The translations under genes were made by a program, and so were the position numbers. The notes under the pieces were generated by a model, which saw nothing but the letters and a program-made list of their open reading frames with translations, had not been told where the DNA came from and made no database searches. Shown piece after piece: positions 52,252 to 61,480 of a DNA stretch of 64,000 bases (within the stretch, counting starts at the first letter, position 1; the number at the start of each line of letters is the position of its first letter). The stretch is taken from assembly GCF_900103125.1 (NCBI RefSeq), contig NZ_FNJV01000003.1, forward strand, positions 248,001 through 312,000. Reading direction: 5' to 3'. Origin of the DNA: Mucilaginibacter sp. OK268. GTDB taxonomy: Bacteria; Bacteroidota; Bacteroidia; Sphingobacteriales; Sphingobacteriaceae.

Positions 52252-53376
52252 TTAATTTTTAACCCAAGTTGTTCCGTTATATTTAAACGTAAGTGTTGTA
52301 GGAACATCGGCACTATTAACAAATGCCAAATAAGTAATATTATAAGGAATATTGAGGGTTGGTGTTGGGAAATGCTTGGTCAGCACCAGTATCATAGCGC
52401 TTTGGATATCAGCAGCAGTCCAGCTGGTTTGAAAATCTCCATATTTTGCCAGATTTGTCCGTTGTGCATCTGTGCCAATAGTTGAATTTCCGATAAGAGT
52501 AGCATCATCCTTTGTAAGCGTATAATAAACCGTAGGATTTTTAATCCAGGTACCACCGCTTTTTACAAACCCAAGTGTTGCGGTTGATGATGCTAATGCT
52601 TTGGTTGTCCAGTTGGCACCGTCATATATCAATGGCATAACACGCTGATAATTTTTACTATTAAAGTACTTGTAGCTTACGTATTGAACATCTCTTAATT
52701 TAGCTGTGCTGGCAACCGCAGCATCGGCCTTCAATAATGTGTTAAAGTAAGATGAAAGTTGCGCATCATCTGATGAGCTAAAATCATTGAACGTCCCTCC
52801 TTTACCTATCGCTGTATACTGGGCAGGGGTTAAGGTGTACAATTTTTTCCAGGCATTGTTCAAATTTAAAAATGATTGGGTTGCTGTACTTGTTACCCCG
52901 TTTTCATAGTAGGTAAAGGTTAACAAAGCCAATTGATTGGTAGCAGGGTTGGGATACTTTATAGGCACCCAACTTAATATCTGAGCCGCACTAAAATCAG
53001 TAAATTTATTCCCTGGCAATAACAAATAATCGCTTTTTGTAAGTGTATATGATACGCTGTCACTTAAACTATCTGCCAGCTTAGGGGCTTTGGGAGGTGC
53101 AATAGCAGTAAGTGTAAACGTAATTGTTGCTGTTGAACCATCGCCTAATTGTGGGTCTTTTGAATTCAAGATCATAGGAATATACTTGTTGGCATCCCCT
53201 AAAGAATCAAAAGTAAAGGCATTATGCGGGTAGGCAGACGAGGGCAGCAACTGGTAATCTGATTGCGCAAGGGTAAACGTCATAGCCTTGGTGTATGTTG
53301 GCTTTACGCTTGGTTGCTTTTGGCAGGCAGTAAAAGCCACAACAACAAAAGCAAATAAATAATATATCTTTTTCAT
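52252..53376 (-). CDS. Lipoprotein with four internal repeats
   Basis: 374 residues; lipobox to Cys18 (AFTACQKQ). The body consists of four diverged units of about 75-95 residues starting TFTLAQSDYQLL (about 32), YTLTKSDYLLL (about 110), YTLTPAQYTAI (about 184) and YTLTKDDATLI (about 283). Units end in strand-turn patterns such as LTFTYYENGVTSTATQSF and LTFKYNGTTWVKN. I cannot assign a family. It follows the receptor gene by 11 bp and so takes the place of SusD as the surface partner. Confidence 0.75.
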   Translation of the reverse strand: MKKIYYLFAFVVVAFTACQKQPSVKPTYTKAMTFTLAQSDYQLLPSSAYPHNAFTFDSLGDANKYIPMILNSKDPQLGDGSTATITFTLTAIAPPKAPKLADSLSDSVSYTLTKSDYLLLPGNKFTDFSAAQILSWVPIKYPNPATNQLALLTFTYYENGVTSTATQSFLNLNNAWKKLYTLTPAQYTAIGKGGTFNDFSSSDDAQLSSYFNTLLKADAAVASTAKLRDVQYVSYKYFNSKNYQRVMPLIYDGANWTTKALASSTATLGFVKSGGTWIKNPTVYYTLTKDDATLIGNSTIGTDAQRTNLAKYGDFQTSWTAADIQSAMILVLTKHFPTPTLNIPYNITYLAFVNSADVPTTLTFKYNGTTWVKN

Positions 53377-53387
53377 GAAGTTTCTTT

Positions 53388-56237
53388 TTAAAATTTAACT
53401 TTTATACCGGTAGTGAATGTTCTGAGTAAACCATAGTAAACACTCAATTTGGTTGGATCGCCAGTAGCAGAGGCATCATATCCATCAGATATATATTTGG
53501 TATTCAACAAATTGTTTACGTTACCATTCAATGAAGCATCTAAACCGGCAATTTTAAACTTAAAAGTGGCATTCAGGTCCCATAAAGAATAATTTGGCAC
53601 TTTATAAGGCTGCACACCCGGGCTGGTAATATTGGCAAAGTTGAAACTTGAATAATAGTTACCATAGAAGTAATAATTTGTGCCAAGTTTTAAATCAGGT
53701 AAAACTTTAATATCTAAACCAAATGCAGCTGTAGTTTGAGCCGCATCCCCAACTTTAATTCCTTTTATCAATACTTCTTTTACAGAAGGAAGAGCTACAT
53801 TTTGGCTATTAAATACAGTTGCCGGGCCTGCGTTCTTGGTATAATACCAATCACCATAAGAGAACATGCCATGTAATATGATTGCTTTAATAGGCTGGTA
53901 GCTCAATTCCAATTCGGCCCCCTGATGCATTTCGTTTACTCCAGCAACGTTCGCAGTATAAATTTGATTGGTTAGTGGATCTGGGATAGGAACACTGAAT
54001 GACTCATCTTTATACAAACTGCGGTAAAGGTTAACCTTGGCTACAAAGCCAGATGTTTTAAACTGATAGCCTAATTCATAACTCAATAATTTTTCATCAA
54101 CAGAGTTTGGGTTAATGGAGTTAGTGAATTTTTGGAATACGTTATCAAAATACGGTGGCTTAGTGATGTAACCAATGTTGGCAAACGCATTCATCTGATC
54201 GTTCAGGTTGTAGTTCGCGCCAGCTTTGGCCTGATAACTTAAAAAATTCACATAACGGCTTGACTGTGCCGGGTCGTTGTTCAGATAGTTGTATAAATCA
54301 ACCCTCTTATCACCGGTTCCGGAACCAGACAGGGTTACAAATGCCGAGAAGTCATTTTTAACATACTCTGCCTGGGCATACGCACCGCCAGACATTACAT
54401 AATCCTTATTATAATAAGCTATTTTATCACCAACTACCGCGCGATGATTAGGATTATTGATATCACCCGTGCTGCCACCGGGTTGGGTTCCAGGAACATA
54501 AGGGTTATACACATAATCAGCACCTAACAAGTCTTTAACTTCTTCATAGTGGGTACCTTTGTAATATCTTAAATCAAGACCGGCGGAAAGATTTAAATAT
54601 TGCCCTAATGTGGTGGTATAAGTACTTCTTAAACCATACCAGGCATGATCATTATGTGAAGCATACAAATAGGTAGCTGCAGAGCCATCTACACTGGCTG
54701 CATTTGTTTTTTGTACCGCATCCAAATCAAAGGGTGAATATAGGTTACCCACTCTTGGTGGAACAGTATTTGTCCCCCCTATTGCGCCGCCACCGCCTGT
54801 ACCATAAGTAGCATACAATACAGTGGACAGACTTGATTTTTCATTGATAGACCAGTTATGGTTTAATGAAAATACTGGTTTGCTGAAAAAGTTGTTATAC
54901 GGATTTATTTGTTTACCATCCTTAACGCCCAGATCATAGTTCCATTTAACACCTTGTGGGGCACTGGCGTAATCAGTTAATGGACGCTCTGGTCTTTGAC
55001 CATGGGTTTGGGTTGCCCCCATTACTGTAAAGGATAAGGTTTGGCTTGGACTTAATACTTTTGATAAGTTAAAGAAATAGTTATAACCTAAAAAGTTCAA
55101 TCCGTCGGCATAGCCATCACCTTTGGTTCTGCTGCCCTGGAAGGTTGCAGCCCAACCATTGGCATTTAATCCTGTTGATACCAGTACTGCTGTTTTTTCG
55201 TAATTATTGGTACCTATAGTTTGAGAAATATATCCGCCCTTTTCGGCATCAGTTGTACGTGTGGTGATATTAATGGTCCCACCAAATGATGGAACAATAA
55301 TTTTTGAAGCACCTAAGCCACGCTGTACTTGTACAGAGTTAGTTACATCGGTAAGGCCTGACCAGTTTGACCAAAAGATCGAACCGTTTTCCATATCATT
55401 AACAGGGATACCATTAATGGTCAATGCAACGTTACCTTTTTTTGAACCGCTTGAGAAACCACGGATGCTGATACGCGAGTCGCCATAACCACCGCCCTGT
55501 GCAGTAGCCATTATACCCGGCGTACTTTGTAATAATTGTGGAATGTCACGACCGCCCAATTTTTCTTCAATATATTGCTGACTGATGGTCGATACCGCTA
55601 TCGGTGTTTTACGGTCTATGGCCAGATCACCAGTTACCACAACTTCTTTCATGGCGTTGGCACTGGATTTCAGAAAAATAATGCCCAGGTCGTTTTTGCC
55701 GTTAAGCTCAACTTCTTGCGTAACGTATCCAATATATGATATCACCAATGCTTTGACATCATCATCACCTAATTTCAACTTAAAATCGCCGTTAAGCCCG
55801 GTTGAAGTGGCTTTGCCTCCGCCTTTTACACCAACAGAGGCCCCGATAAGTGGCTCTTTAGTATCGGCATCAACTACCTTACCGCTATACACTGATGCTA
55901 ACATAGCCTGATCAGCTGCAGATACCGGTTTGCCTGAAGTTTTGGCTTTAACCACAATGGTATGACCAATGATGGCATAAGTAATAGGCTGGCCTTTAAA
56001 TACCTTTTCAAGCACCTTTGCTAAAGGCTGAGCCTTCATATCTATGGACACCTTATTACTGCCGGCAAGCAGTTCAGTCTGCATAAAAATATCATAGCCG
56101 CTTTGCTGCTCTATTTTATTTAAAACGCTTTCGAGGCTTGCATTTTTCTCGGTAAGCGTAATGCTTTGACTAAAACTTGCAGCGCTCAAATGAAGGCATA
56201 CGGCAAAAAGTAAAGCTGTGATAAGTTTAATCCGCAT
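53388..56237 (-). CDS. STN-domain TonB-dependent receptor (FecA-like, FecR-regulated)
   Basis: 949 residues from MRIKLITALL (signal peptide to SAASFSQ); an in-frame ATG at 56351 would add 38 residues. The STN signalling domain (about 25-97: ITLTEKNASLESVLNKIEQQSGY) contacts the anti-sigma factor. A carboxypeptidase-like domain (about 115-195), a plug (GGRDIPQLLQSTPGIMATAQGG, ISIRGFSSGSKKGNVALTINGIPVND, about 215-330) and a barrel ending TFTTGIKVKF follow. Fed by FecR (56503-57708) and FecI (60327-60917). No SusD: a repeat lipoprotein follows. Confidence 0.92.
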   Translation of the reverse strand: MRIKLITALLFAVCLHLSAASFSQSITLTEKNASLESVLNKIEQQSGYDIFMQTELLAGSNKVSIDMKAQPLAKVLEKVFKGQPITYAIIGHTIVVKAKTSGKPVSAADQAMLASVYSGKVVDADTKEPLIGASVGVKGGGKATSTGLNGDFKLKLGDDDVKALVISYIGYVTQEVELNGKNDLGIIFLKSSANAMKEVVVTGDLAIDRKTPIAVSTISQQYIEEKLGGRDIPQLLQSTPGIMATAQGGGYGDSRISIRGFSSGSKKGNVALTINGIPVNDMENGSIFWSNWSGLTDVTNSVQVQRGLGASKIIVPSFGGTINITTRTTDAEKGGYISQTIGTNNYEKTAVLVSTGLNANGWAATFQGSRTKGDGYADGLNFLGYNYFFNLSKVLSPSQTLSFTVMGATQTHGQRPERPLTDYASAPQGVKWNYDLGVKDGKQINPYNNFFSKPVFSLNHNWSINEKSSLSTVLYATYGTGGGGAIGGTNTVPPRVGNLYSPFDLDAVQKTNAASVDGSAATYLYASHNDHAWYGLRSTYTTTLGQYLNLSAGLDLRYYKGTHYEEVKDLLGADYVYNPYVPGTQPGGSTGDINNPNHRAVVGDKIAYYNKDYVMSGGAYAQAEYVKNDFSAFVTLSGSGTGDKRVDLYNYLNNDPAQSSRYVNFLSYQAKAGANYNLNDQMNAFANIGYITKPPYFDNVFQKFTNSINPNSVDEKLLSYELGYQFKTSGFVAKVNLYRSLYKDESFSVPIPDPLTNQIYTANVAGVNEMHQGAELELSYQPIKAIILHGMFSYGDWYYTKNAGPATVFNSQNVALPSVKEVLIKGIKVGDAAQTTAAFGLDIKVLPDLKLGTNYYFYGNYYSSFNFANITSPGVQPYKVPNYSLWDLNATFKFKIAGLDASLNGNVNNLLNTKYISDGYDASATGDPTKLSVYYGLLRTFTTGIKVKF

Positions 56238-56502
56238 AATAAATTTCCTTTTTGTGGCCGGATCTATCCGGGAAAAACAATTGGTAATCTTATTAATTTT
56301 ATTTACCCGCGTGCCTTCACATACGGGCGCAGGAAATGTAGAAAAATCCATACTTTTGTTTGGGTTGTTTAGTAAAAATGTATTAGTCAATATGATTTTA
56401 AATTGTCAGCCCGATACCTGGCCGGAGGTGCTCGCAACACTTTCCGGCTTTTTTATGGGCCAAACCCGGTTAACCGACCTTGCCGGTTGCCGTTATCAGG
56501 CT

Positions 56503-57708
56503 TTATGATCTTACTATAATCTTCCTCCCGTCAATTGTGAAGTTTATGCCGCTTGTTTTTAATATCTGGAATATCTCTGAAACCGGTACATTCCGCGAAA
56601 TACGGCCCCGGTAATGTTTTTGTGCTACATTACCCTGATACTCTACATCTACATCATACCACCTTGATAACTGGCGCATAATGGTATGCAGATCGGTATT
56701 ACGGAAAAGAAACTTGCCGTTTTTCCAGGCTATAGCTTCGTCTATATCTGCATTTTCTTTTACATCAATGGTGTTTATAGTATTTACAGCCTGTTCTCCA
56801 GGTTTAAGTTTAGCGGTTGCGCCATTGGTATTGCCGGTAACCCTTACACTGCCTTCAAGCAGTGTTGTTTTGGTGGCAATTTCATCGGCATAGCTGTTGA
56901 TATTGAAATGGGTGCCTAAAACCGTAACTGTTTGAGTCGCGGTTTTTACATAAAAAGGTTTACTGGGATCTTTGCTAACTTCAAAATAAGCTTCTCCGTT
57001 TAGTTCAACCCGGCGATCATTACCAGCGAATGTTGTAGGATATTTTAAAGATGAAGCCGAGTTTAACCAAACCCGGGTACCATCGGGTAAAACAATTTGG
57101 TATTGCCCACCACGTGGCGTGGCCAACGTGTTCATTACATTTTTTTCAACAGGCGGCAAGTCCTCAGTTTGACTGGTTTCGGCAGCCTGGTAAACCACCT
57201 CCCCGCTTTGATCTTTAGTAATGACAGCATTTTGCTGACTGGCTATTTTCCCGCGTTTGGCATCATCCAGGATAACCTTGGATCCATCAGCTAACGTCAG
57301 AACAGCTTTATTGCTTCCGGGTAAAAGATCTTGCTGCGGTTTAACAGCTATCTTTTGTTCGCCGGAAGTATTACGGTACCTAGTTAGTGTAACACCCAGG
57401 GCTATCAATATAATTATAGCCGCGGCATACGCCAACCATGGTTTACCGGTAACGTTTTTACTGGTGGTGTTTTTAAACCCCGTTTTCTTTACAATATTTT
57501 TCCAGGCTTTATCTTTATTGTTTGTCTCAAAAGTTTCAAGTGCTAAATCAATTATAGTTTGATCAGTTAATTTTTTGAATAATTCCTGGTTGCGCGTATC
57601 TGATTGAAGCCATTGCTCCAGTTGGTCTTGTTCTTGTTCGGTAAGCTCTTTTCGCAGGTGTTTCGCTATTAGCTTACCCAGATCAAAATAGGGTTGGTAA
57701 TTATTCAT
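56503..57708 (-). CDS. FecR-family anti-sigma factor
   Basis: 401 residues. N-terminal cytoplasmic sigma-binding part (1-88), one membrane helix at 91-109, and a periplasmic FecR domain (about 195-310) with TLATPRGGQYQIVLPDGTRVWLNSASSLKYP and VELNGEAYFEVSKDPSKPFYVKT. The C-terminal DUF4974 (about 325-400, FRNTDLHTIMRQLSRWYDVDVEY) would touch the STN domain of the receptor. It controls the FecI-like sigma factor encoded at 60327-60917, unusually not adjacent but 2.6 kb away. Confidence 0.94.
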   Translation of the reverse strand: MNNYQPYFDLGKLIAKHLRKELTEQEQDQLEQWLQSDTRNQELFKKLTDQTIIDLALETFETNNKDKAWKNIVKKTGFKNTTSKNVTGKPWLAYAAAIIILIALGVTLTRYRNTSGEQKIAVKPQQDLLPGSNKAVLTLADGSKVILDDAKRGKIASQQNAVITKDQSGEVVYQAAETSQTEDLPPVEKNVMNTLATPRGGQYQIVLPDGTRVWLNSASSLKYPTTFAGNDRRVELNGEAYFEVSKDPSKPFYVKTATQTVTVLGTHFNINSYADEIATKTTLLEGSVRVTGNTNGATAKLKPGEQAVNTINTIDVKENADIDEAIAWKNGKFLFRNTDLHTIMRQLSRWYDVDVEYQGNVAQKHYRGRISRNVPVSEIFQILKTSGINFTIDGRKIIVRS

Positions 57709-57947
57709 ATTTCCTTTTCGTATATAAAGACACCTTCGTTTTCAAAAAGGATAAAGAAATACAAAATATTTTTTGATGAAGGTTTTTATAACCAGTTAAT
57801 ACATTCTTACACGGCTAGCAACACATTCCTAACAAGTATTATAAATGATCAATAAATTCTATAAATTCAATTGATTAAAATTAAATATTCAGATTCCTTA
57901 TCATTCATTAAGACAATATTAGTTGTTTACTGTTAATCTATCTCCAT

Positions 57948-58388
57948 ATGGAAAACAATCAGCAAAGTGAATACAACATCATCCAGACCGTACCTTTTTT
58001 CTGGGTAAAGGACATGGAAGCATCATTAAAGTTTTATATCGAGGCCCTTGGTTTTACCCTTGTTAATCAATGGACCCCACGGGGAAAAATTGAATGGTGC
58101 TGGCTTACGCGCGACGCTATTGCTATTATGCTGCAAGAACTACGCAAAAAAGATCAGAGCACCGGAGAGCCTGAACGCCCAGGCAAAGGCATATCTATTT
58201 GCTACCAATGCAGGGACGCCCTAGCTTTATATCATGAGTTTACAGGAAAAGGCATTCAAATACAGGAACCCTTTGTGGGCAATAATAACTGGGTAGTTGC
58301 TTTTGACGACGTAGATGGTTATCGGCTGGATTTTGAGAGCCCCACCGACGTGCCCGAAGAAACAAAATATTCGGAATGGTTTAAATAA
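57948..58388 (+). CDS. VOC-superfamily (glyoxalase/bleomycin-resistance) protein
   Basis: 146 residues with two beta-alpha-beta-beta-beta modules: TVPFFWVKDMEASLKFYIEALGFTLVNQ, then EWCWLTRDAIAIMLQEL, and WVVAFDDVDGYRLDFESPTDVPEET. Such proteins bind metals or hydrophobic ligands; it may be a dioxygenase-like or binding protein. No signal peptide. It leads a plus-strand trio (VOC, YCII, ECF42 sigma) that lies between fecR and fecI. Confidence 0.85.
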   Translation: MENNQQSEYNIIQTVPFFWVKDMEASLKFYIEALGFTLVNQWTPRGKIEWCWLTRDAIAIMLQELRKKDQSTGEPERPGKGISICYQCRDALALYHEFTGKGIQIQEPFVGNNNWVVAFDDVDGYRLDFESPTDVPEETKYSEWFK

Positions 58389-58521
58389 CCTTTCTCCGGG
58401 GTATTTTACCAGAATGTATCGCCAGATAAAAAAATAATTCGCCCCCAGTGTCCAGTTTACTCCATCTCACTTGATACGAGGGTGTAATTCATATATTTAT
58501 TAACAATTAAAATTTGAAATA

Positions 58522-58875
58522 ATGGACGAGTTCATTTTAATTTTCAGGCATGAAGATGGTACTAAAATAGCTTCACCTGAGCAGATCGAGGTCTGGATGA
58601 AACAAACTATGGATTGGATAGGCGGTATCGCGGCACAAAATAAATTTAGCAGCGGCACCGGTTTACCCTTTGATGATGCCAGGGTAGTTTGGCACAACAA
58701 TGTAGTTACTAACGGCCCTTTTGGCGAGATCAAGGAAACCATTGGAGGATATATTATTGTAAAAGCCGATTCTGTTGAAGAAGCTGTTGAGTTTGCCAAA
58801 GGCAGTCCTGTATTACAAGGCGATGGTAATAGCGTTGAGGTACGCAAAATTGCCAGGCGCGACGGTGTACATTAA
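58522..58875 (+). CDS. YCII/DGPF-domain protein
   Basis: 117 residues: one YCII domain from FILIFRHEDGTKIASPEQIEVWMKQTMDWIGGI to GGYIIVKADSVEEAVEFAKGSPVL, with TNGPFGEIKE at the DGPF position and the conserved His/Asp area. Genes of this family are typically next to ECF42 sigma factors, as here. The biochemical role is unresolved; a ferredoxin-like fold with a possible catalytic His-Asp pair is known of the family. Confidence 0.9.
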   Translation: MDEFILIFRHEDGTKIASPEQIEVWMKQTMDWIGGIAAQNKFSSGTGLPFDDARVVWHNNVVTNGPFGEIKETIGGYIIVKADSVEEAVEFAKGSPVLQGDGNSVEVRKIARRDGVH

Positions 58876-58961
58876 ATTATTGAGACCGTATCATCAATCA
58901 AACTGACTATCACCTACAAATTAACATTAAGCCGGTGATATTTATGCAAAAAAGTGGGTTT

Positions 58962-59071
58962 ACATGGTTTACACATTTTACGGTTAACATTGATTTATAT
59001 AACTGATAACCAATTAATTATATATTTTTTCCAGCAAATTGTGTAAACCCACTTTTGGGTTAATTGAGTCA
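58962..59071. repeat. Copy B of the ~110-bp repeat, with 15-bp inverted ends
   Basis: It shares both ends with 21818-21928. In this copy AAAAGTGGGTTTACA (58950-58964) is the reverse complement of TGTAAACCCACTTTT (59042-59056), giving a long-range inverted repeat. It lies between the YCII gene and the ECF42 sigma gene. Confidence 0.65.
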
Positions 59072-59090
59072 ATCCAACCCTCATCTTACC

Positions 59091-60323
59091 ATGCAAAAAC
59101 AGGAACTCATACCACACTTGTTCAGAACCGAATACCGGAAGATAGTAGCTGTACTTTGCCGCCGGTTCGGTTTTGACCAAATGGAAACTGCCGAAGATAT
59201 TACCAGTGATACTTTTTTGGCTGCGGCACAAACCTGGGCTTTTCATGGCGTTCCGCCTAATCCAACCGCATGGTTATATAACGTGGCTAAAAACAAAGCC
59301 AAAAATCATCTGCAACGTAATACCGTTTTTGAAAGCAAGGTATCGCCCGAGGTAAAAACCAGCTCTTCCGAATTTCAGGAGCTGGACATCGACCTCTCAC
59401 CCCAAAACATCAACGATAGTCAATTGCAAATGATGTTTGCTATTTGCCATCCTGCTATATCGCCAGAGGCGCAAATCGGCCTGTCACTGCGTATCCTTTG
59501 CGGTTTTGGGATTGATGAAATTGCCGAGGCTTTTTTGACCAATAAAGAAACCATCAACAAGCGCTTATTCAGGGCTAAAGAAAAGATCAGGAACGAAAAA
59601 CTAAAAATTGAGCTCCCCAATCCTGCTGAAATCGACGAGCGGCTTGGAAATGTATTAACAACCATATACCTGTTATTTAGCGAAGGTTATTACTCCGTTA
59701 GCCAGAACCAAACCTTACGTAAAGACCTGTGCTTTGAAGCGATGCGTTTATGCCATATGCTGATAGAAAACAACAGCACCAACCAACCACCGGTAAACGC
59801 CCTGCTATCACTCATGTGTTTTCATGCTTCCCGTTTTGAGGCCCGCCTGAGTAAGAATGACGAGCATATTTTGTATGACGACCAGGACGTTAGTCTTTGG
59901 AACGCAGACCTCATCAGTAAGGGTGCCTATTTTTTAAAATGCGCTACAACCGGGAATGTCCTTTCCAAATACCACATCGAAGCTAGTATAGCTTATTGGA
60001 GCACTCAAAAGACCGATACCAAAGAAAAATGGGAAAATGTACTACAATTATACAATCGTTTACTACAGGTAGCCTATTCCCCCATTGCAGCGCTCAACCG
60101 TACATTCGCCTTGTCAAAAGCCAACGGCAAAGGCGAAGCGATTGTAGAAGCCGAAAAACTAAAGTTAACCGACAACCAATTTTATTTTACCCTACTGGGC
60201 GAACTTTATACCGGCATTAATCATGATAAGGCAAAAAGTAATTTAAAAACGGCTTTGTCAATAGCTCGTACCCCGGCCGATAAACAGGTAATCCAAAAGA
60301 AGCTTGATCAGCTACGACAATAA
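59091..60323 (+). CDS. ECF42-type RNA polymerase sigma factor with DUF6596/TPR-like tail
   Basis: 410 residues from ATG 59091. Sigma region 2 (about 10-75) has FRTEYRKIVAVLCRRFGFDQMETAEDITSDTFLAA and region 4 (about 120-175) has LCGFGIDEIAEAFLTNKETINKRLFRAKEKI. A 230-residue helical C-terminal extension (VLTTIYLLFSEGYYSV... ending LKTALSIARTPADKQVIQ) is diagnostic of the ECF42 group, which has no classic anti-sigma and works through this tail. Linked to YCII, as usual. Stop is three bases from the stop of the convergent FecI gene. Confidence 0.92.
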   Translation: MQKQELIPHLFRTEYRKIVAVLCRRFGFDQMETAEDITSDTFLAAAQTWAFHGVPPNPTAWLYNVAKNKAKNHLQRNTVFESKVSPEVKTSSSEFQELDIDLSPQNINDSQLQMMFAICHPAISPEAQIGLSLRILCGFGIDEIAEAFLTNKETINKRLFRAKEKIRNEKLKIELPNPAEIDERLGNVLTTIYLLFSEGYYSVSQNQTLRKDLCFEAMRLCHMLIENNSTNQPPVNALLSLMCFHASRFEARLSKNDEHILYDDQDVSLWNADLISKGAYFLKCATTGNVLSKYHIEASIAYWSTQKTDTKEKWENVLQLYNRLLQVAYSPIAALNRTFALSKANGKGEAIVEAEKLKLTDNQFYFTLLGELYTGINHDKAKSNLKTALSIARTPADKQVIQKKLDQLRQ

Positions 60324-60326
60324 TAT

Positions 60327-60917
60327 TTATTTTTTTAAGGCAAGCACTGCTAATGCAAACCAGCTAAATAGTTCGGGCGAGAGTTTTCCCCGAAGCAGTT
60401 CCAAAGCTCTTTGCTTTTGCTTTTTTACGGTATTGATAGACATATTCAGCTCATCGGCAATTTCCTGGTTCTTTTTACCATCAAAATAACCCATGATAGA
60501 TATGGATCTGTAACTATCAGGCAAGGCATGAACAGCGGCATGGATCTCGGCCATAGCTTCGGCTGTGATCATGGCTTCAATTACAGGTGGTTCTTCCGGC
60601 TCGGCATTTCCATAGTATTGTATATAACCCTCTACTACTTTATGATGCCTGATGCTGTTAAGGCTTGCATTACGAACTGTGCTGTATAGAAAGTTCTTGA
60701 TGGCTATGCCGTCCTGCATTACCGTTTCACGATGATTCCAATATTTTATAAAGGCATCCTGAACAAGATCCTCGGCCTGATCTTTATCTTTAAGCAACTG
60801 AAAAGAAAAATACACCAGCCTGTCGTAATGCTCTTTAAAAAGAACATCCAGATCTATTTGTTCAATTGACCTCTCCGACTCACTTTTGTGCGTAAATATC
60901 CCTTTTACAATGCTCAT
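60327..60917 (-). CDS. FecI-like ECF sigma factor (Bacteroidetes expansion type)
   Basis: 196 residues: region 2 (about 25-95) with LFKEHYDRLVYFSFQLLKDKDQAEDLVQDAFIKYWNH, region 4 (about 125-180) with ALPDSYRSISIMGYFDGKKNQEIADELNMSINTVKKQKQRALELLRG. It belongs to the FecR-paired sigma group that turns on TonB receptor operons. Its likely FecR is at 56503-57708, same strand; the expected adjacency is broken by three plus-strand genes. Confidence 0.92.
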   Translation of the reverse strand: MSIVKGIFTHKSESERSIEQIDLDVLFKEHYDRLVYFSFQLLKDKDQAEDLVQDAFIKYWNHRETVMQDGIAIKNFLYSTVRNASLNSIRHHKVVEGYIQYYGNAEPEEPPVIEAMITAEAMAEIHAAVHALPDSYRSISIMGYFDGKKNQEIADELNMSINTVKKQKQRALELLRGKLSPELFSWFALAVLALKK

Positions 60918-61131
60918 CTATCCGTTTCAGAAATAAGTTTGAGCATTACACGCATCATTTCTGATGCATCATAAATACCCGGTTCAAAGTTGAACTTTAC
61001 GTGTTCAATTTAAGTTAAATCCGGGTTAATTAATAGTGTTATTACAGTAACTTTTCAGTTGCAAACTTCAGAGCAAATTTAATAGTCAGTGGTGTACGCC
61101 GGTCATTACAGATCATCATAAGTTAAGCTCC

Positions 61132-61166
61132 AAAATCCACCCGAAACAATCGGGTGGATTTTTTTT
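61132..61166. terminator. Strong hairpin terminator
   Basis: AAAATCCACCCG (61132-61143) pairs with CGGGTGGATTTT (61151-61162), then more T. The T8 run is on the plus side. On the minus strand it still has four T and follows the stop of the 82-residue gene. Confidence 0.8.
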
Positions 61167-61184
61167 ATAATTAAGCTGACCTGC

Positions 61185-61433
61185 TTATAAAAGCTCGCAA
61201 TAATACCCGTTATTATTCATCAATTTGATGACCCTGGGCACAGGGATATGCTCTCCCTCAATCCGTAAAACACAATCACAATCTTCCAGATCAAAATTTA
61301 TCAAGACACCGGGAATGTGCTGACTTAGTTTACGGATAAGCTTAACTGACTGACTTGTGTTTTGAACATTTGTTTTAAAAACTTCCACCATCGTATCTGT
61401 CATTGTTGGTGCATATGTCTGTTTAACCATCAT
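61185..61433 (-). CDS. Small conserved hypothetical protein
   Basis: 82 residues from ATG 61433 (a GTG precedes it). It contains MVEVFKTNVQNTSQSVKLIRKLSQHIPGVLINFDLEDCDCVLRIEGE, an alpha-beta pattern like the small ferredoxin-fold (HMA-like) proteins common in Bacteroidota. There is no CxxC metal motif; the cysteines are in DCDC. Function unknown. It lies 47 bp downstream of the DUF6268 barrel gene on the same strand and is followed by a terminator. Confidence 0.7.
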   Translation of the reverse strand: MMVKQTYAPTMTDTMVEVFKTNVQNTSQSVKLIRKLSQHIPGVLINFDLEDCDCVLRIEGEHIPVPRVIKLMNNNGYYCELL

Positions 61434-61480
61434 CACTTTGTTTTAGGAGAATAAATTGTATGGTTCGAAAAGAATTATTT

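Noticed and set aside
50653..56237. A classic SusC/SusD polysaccharide utilisation locus
   Set aside because: No SusD and no glycoside hydrolase; the associated enzyme is a nuclease.
58962..59071. The shared 110-bp element as the promoter of the ECF42 gene
   Set aside because: The other copy has the same orientation but its downstream gene is on the opposite strand, so a simple promoter role does not fit both.
59064..59090. TTG start for the ECF42 sigma factor
   Set aside because: An ATG at 59091 gives the usual N-terminus, and the TTG lies inside the repeat end.
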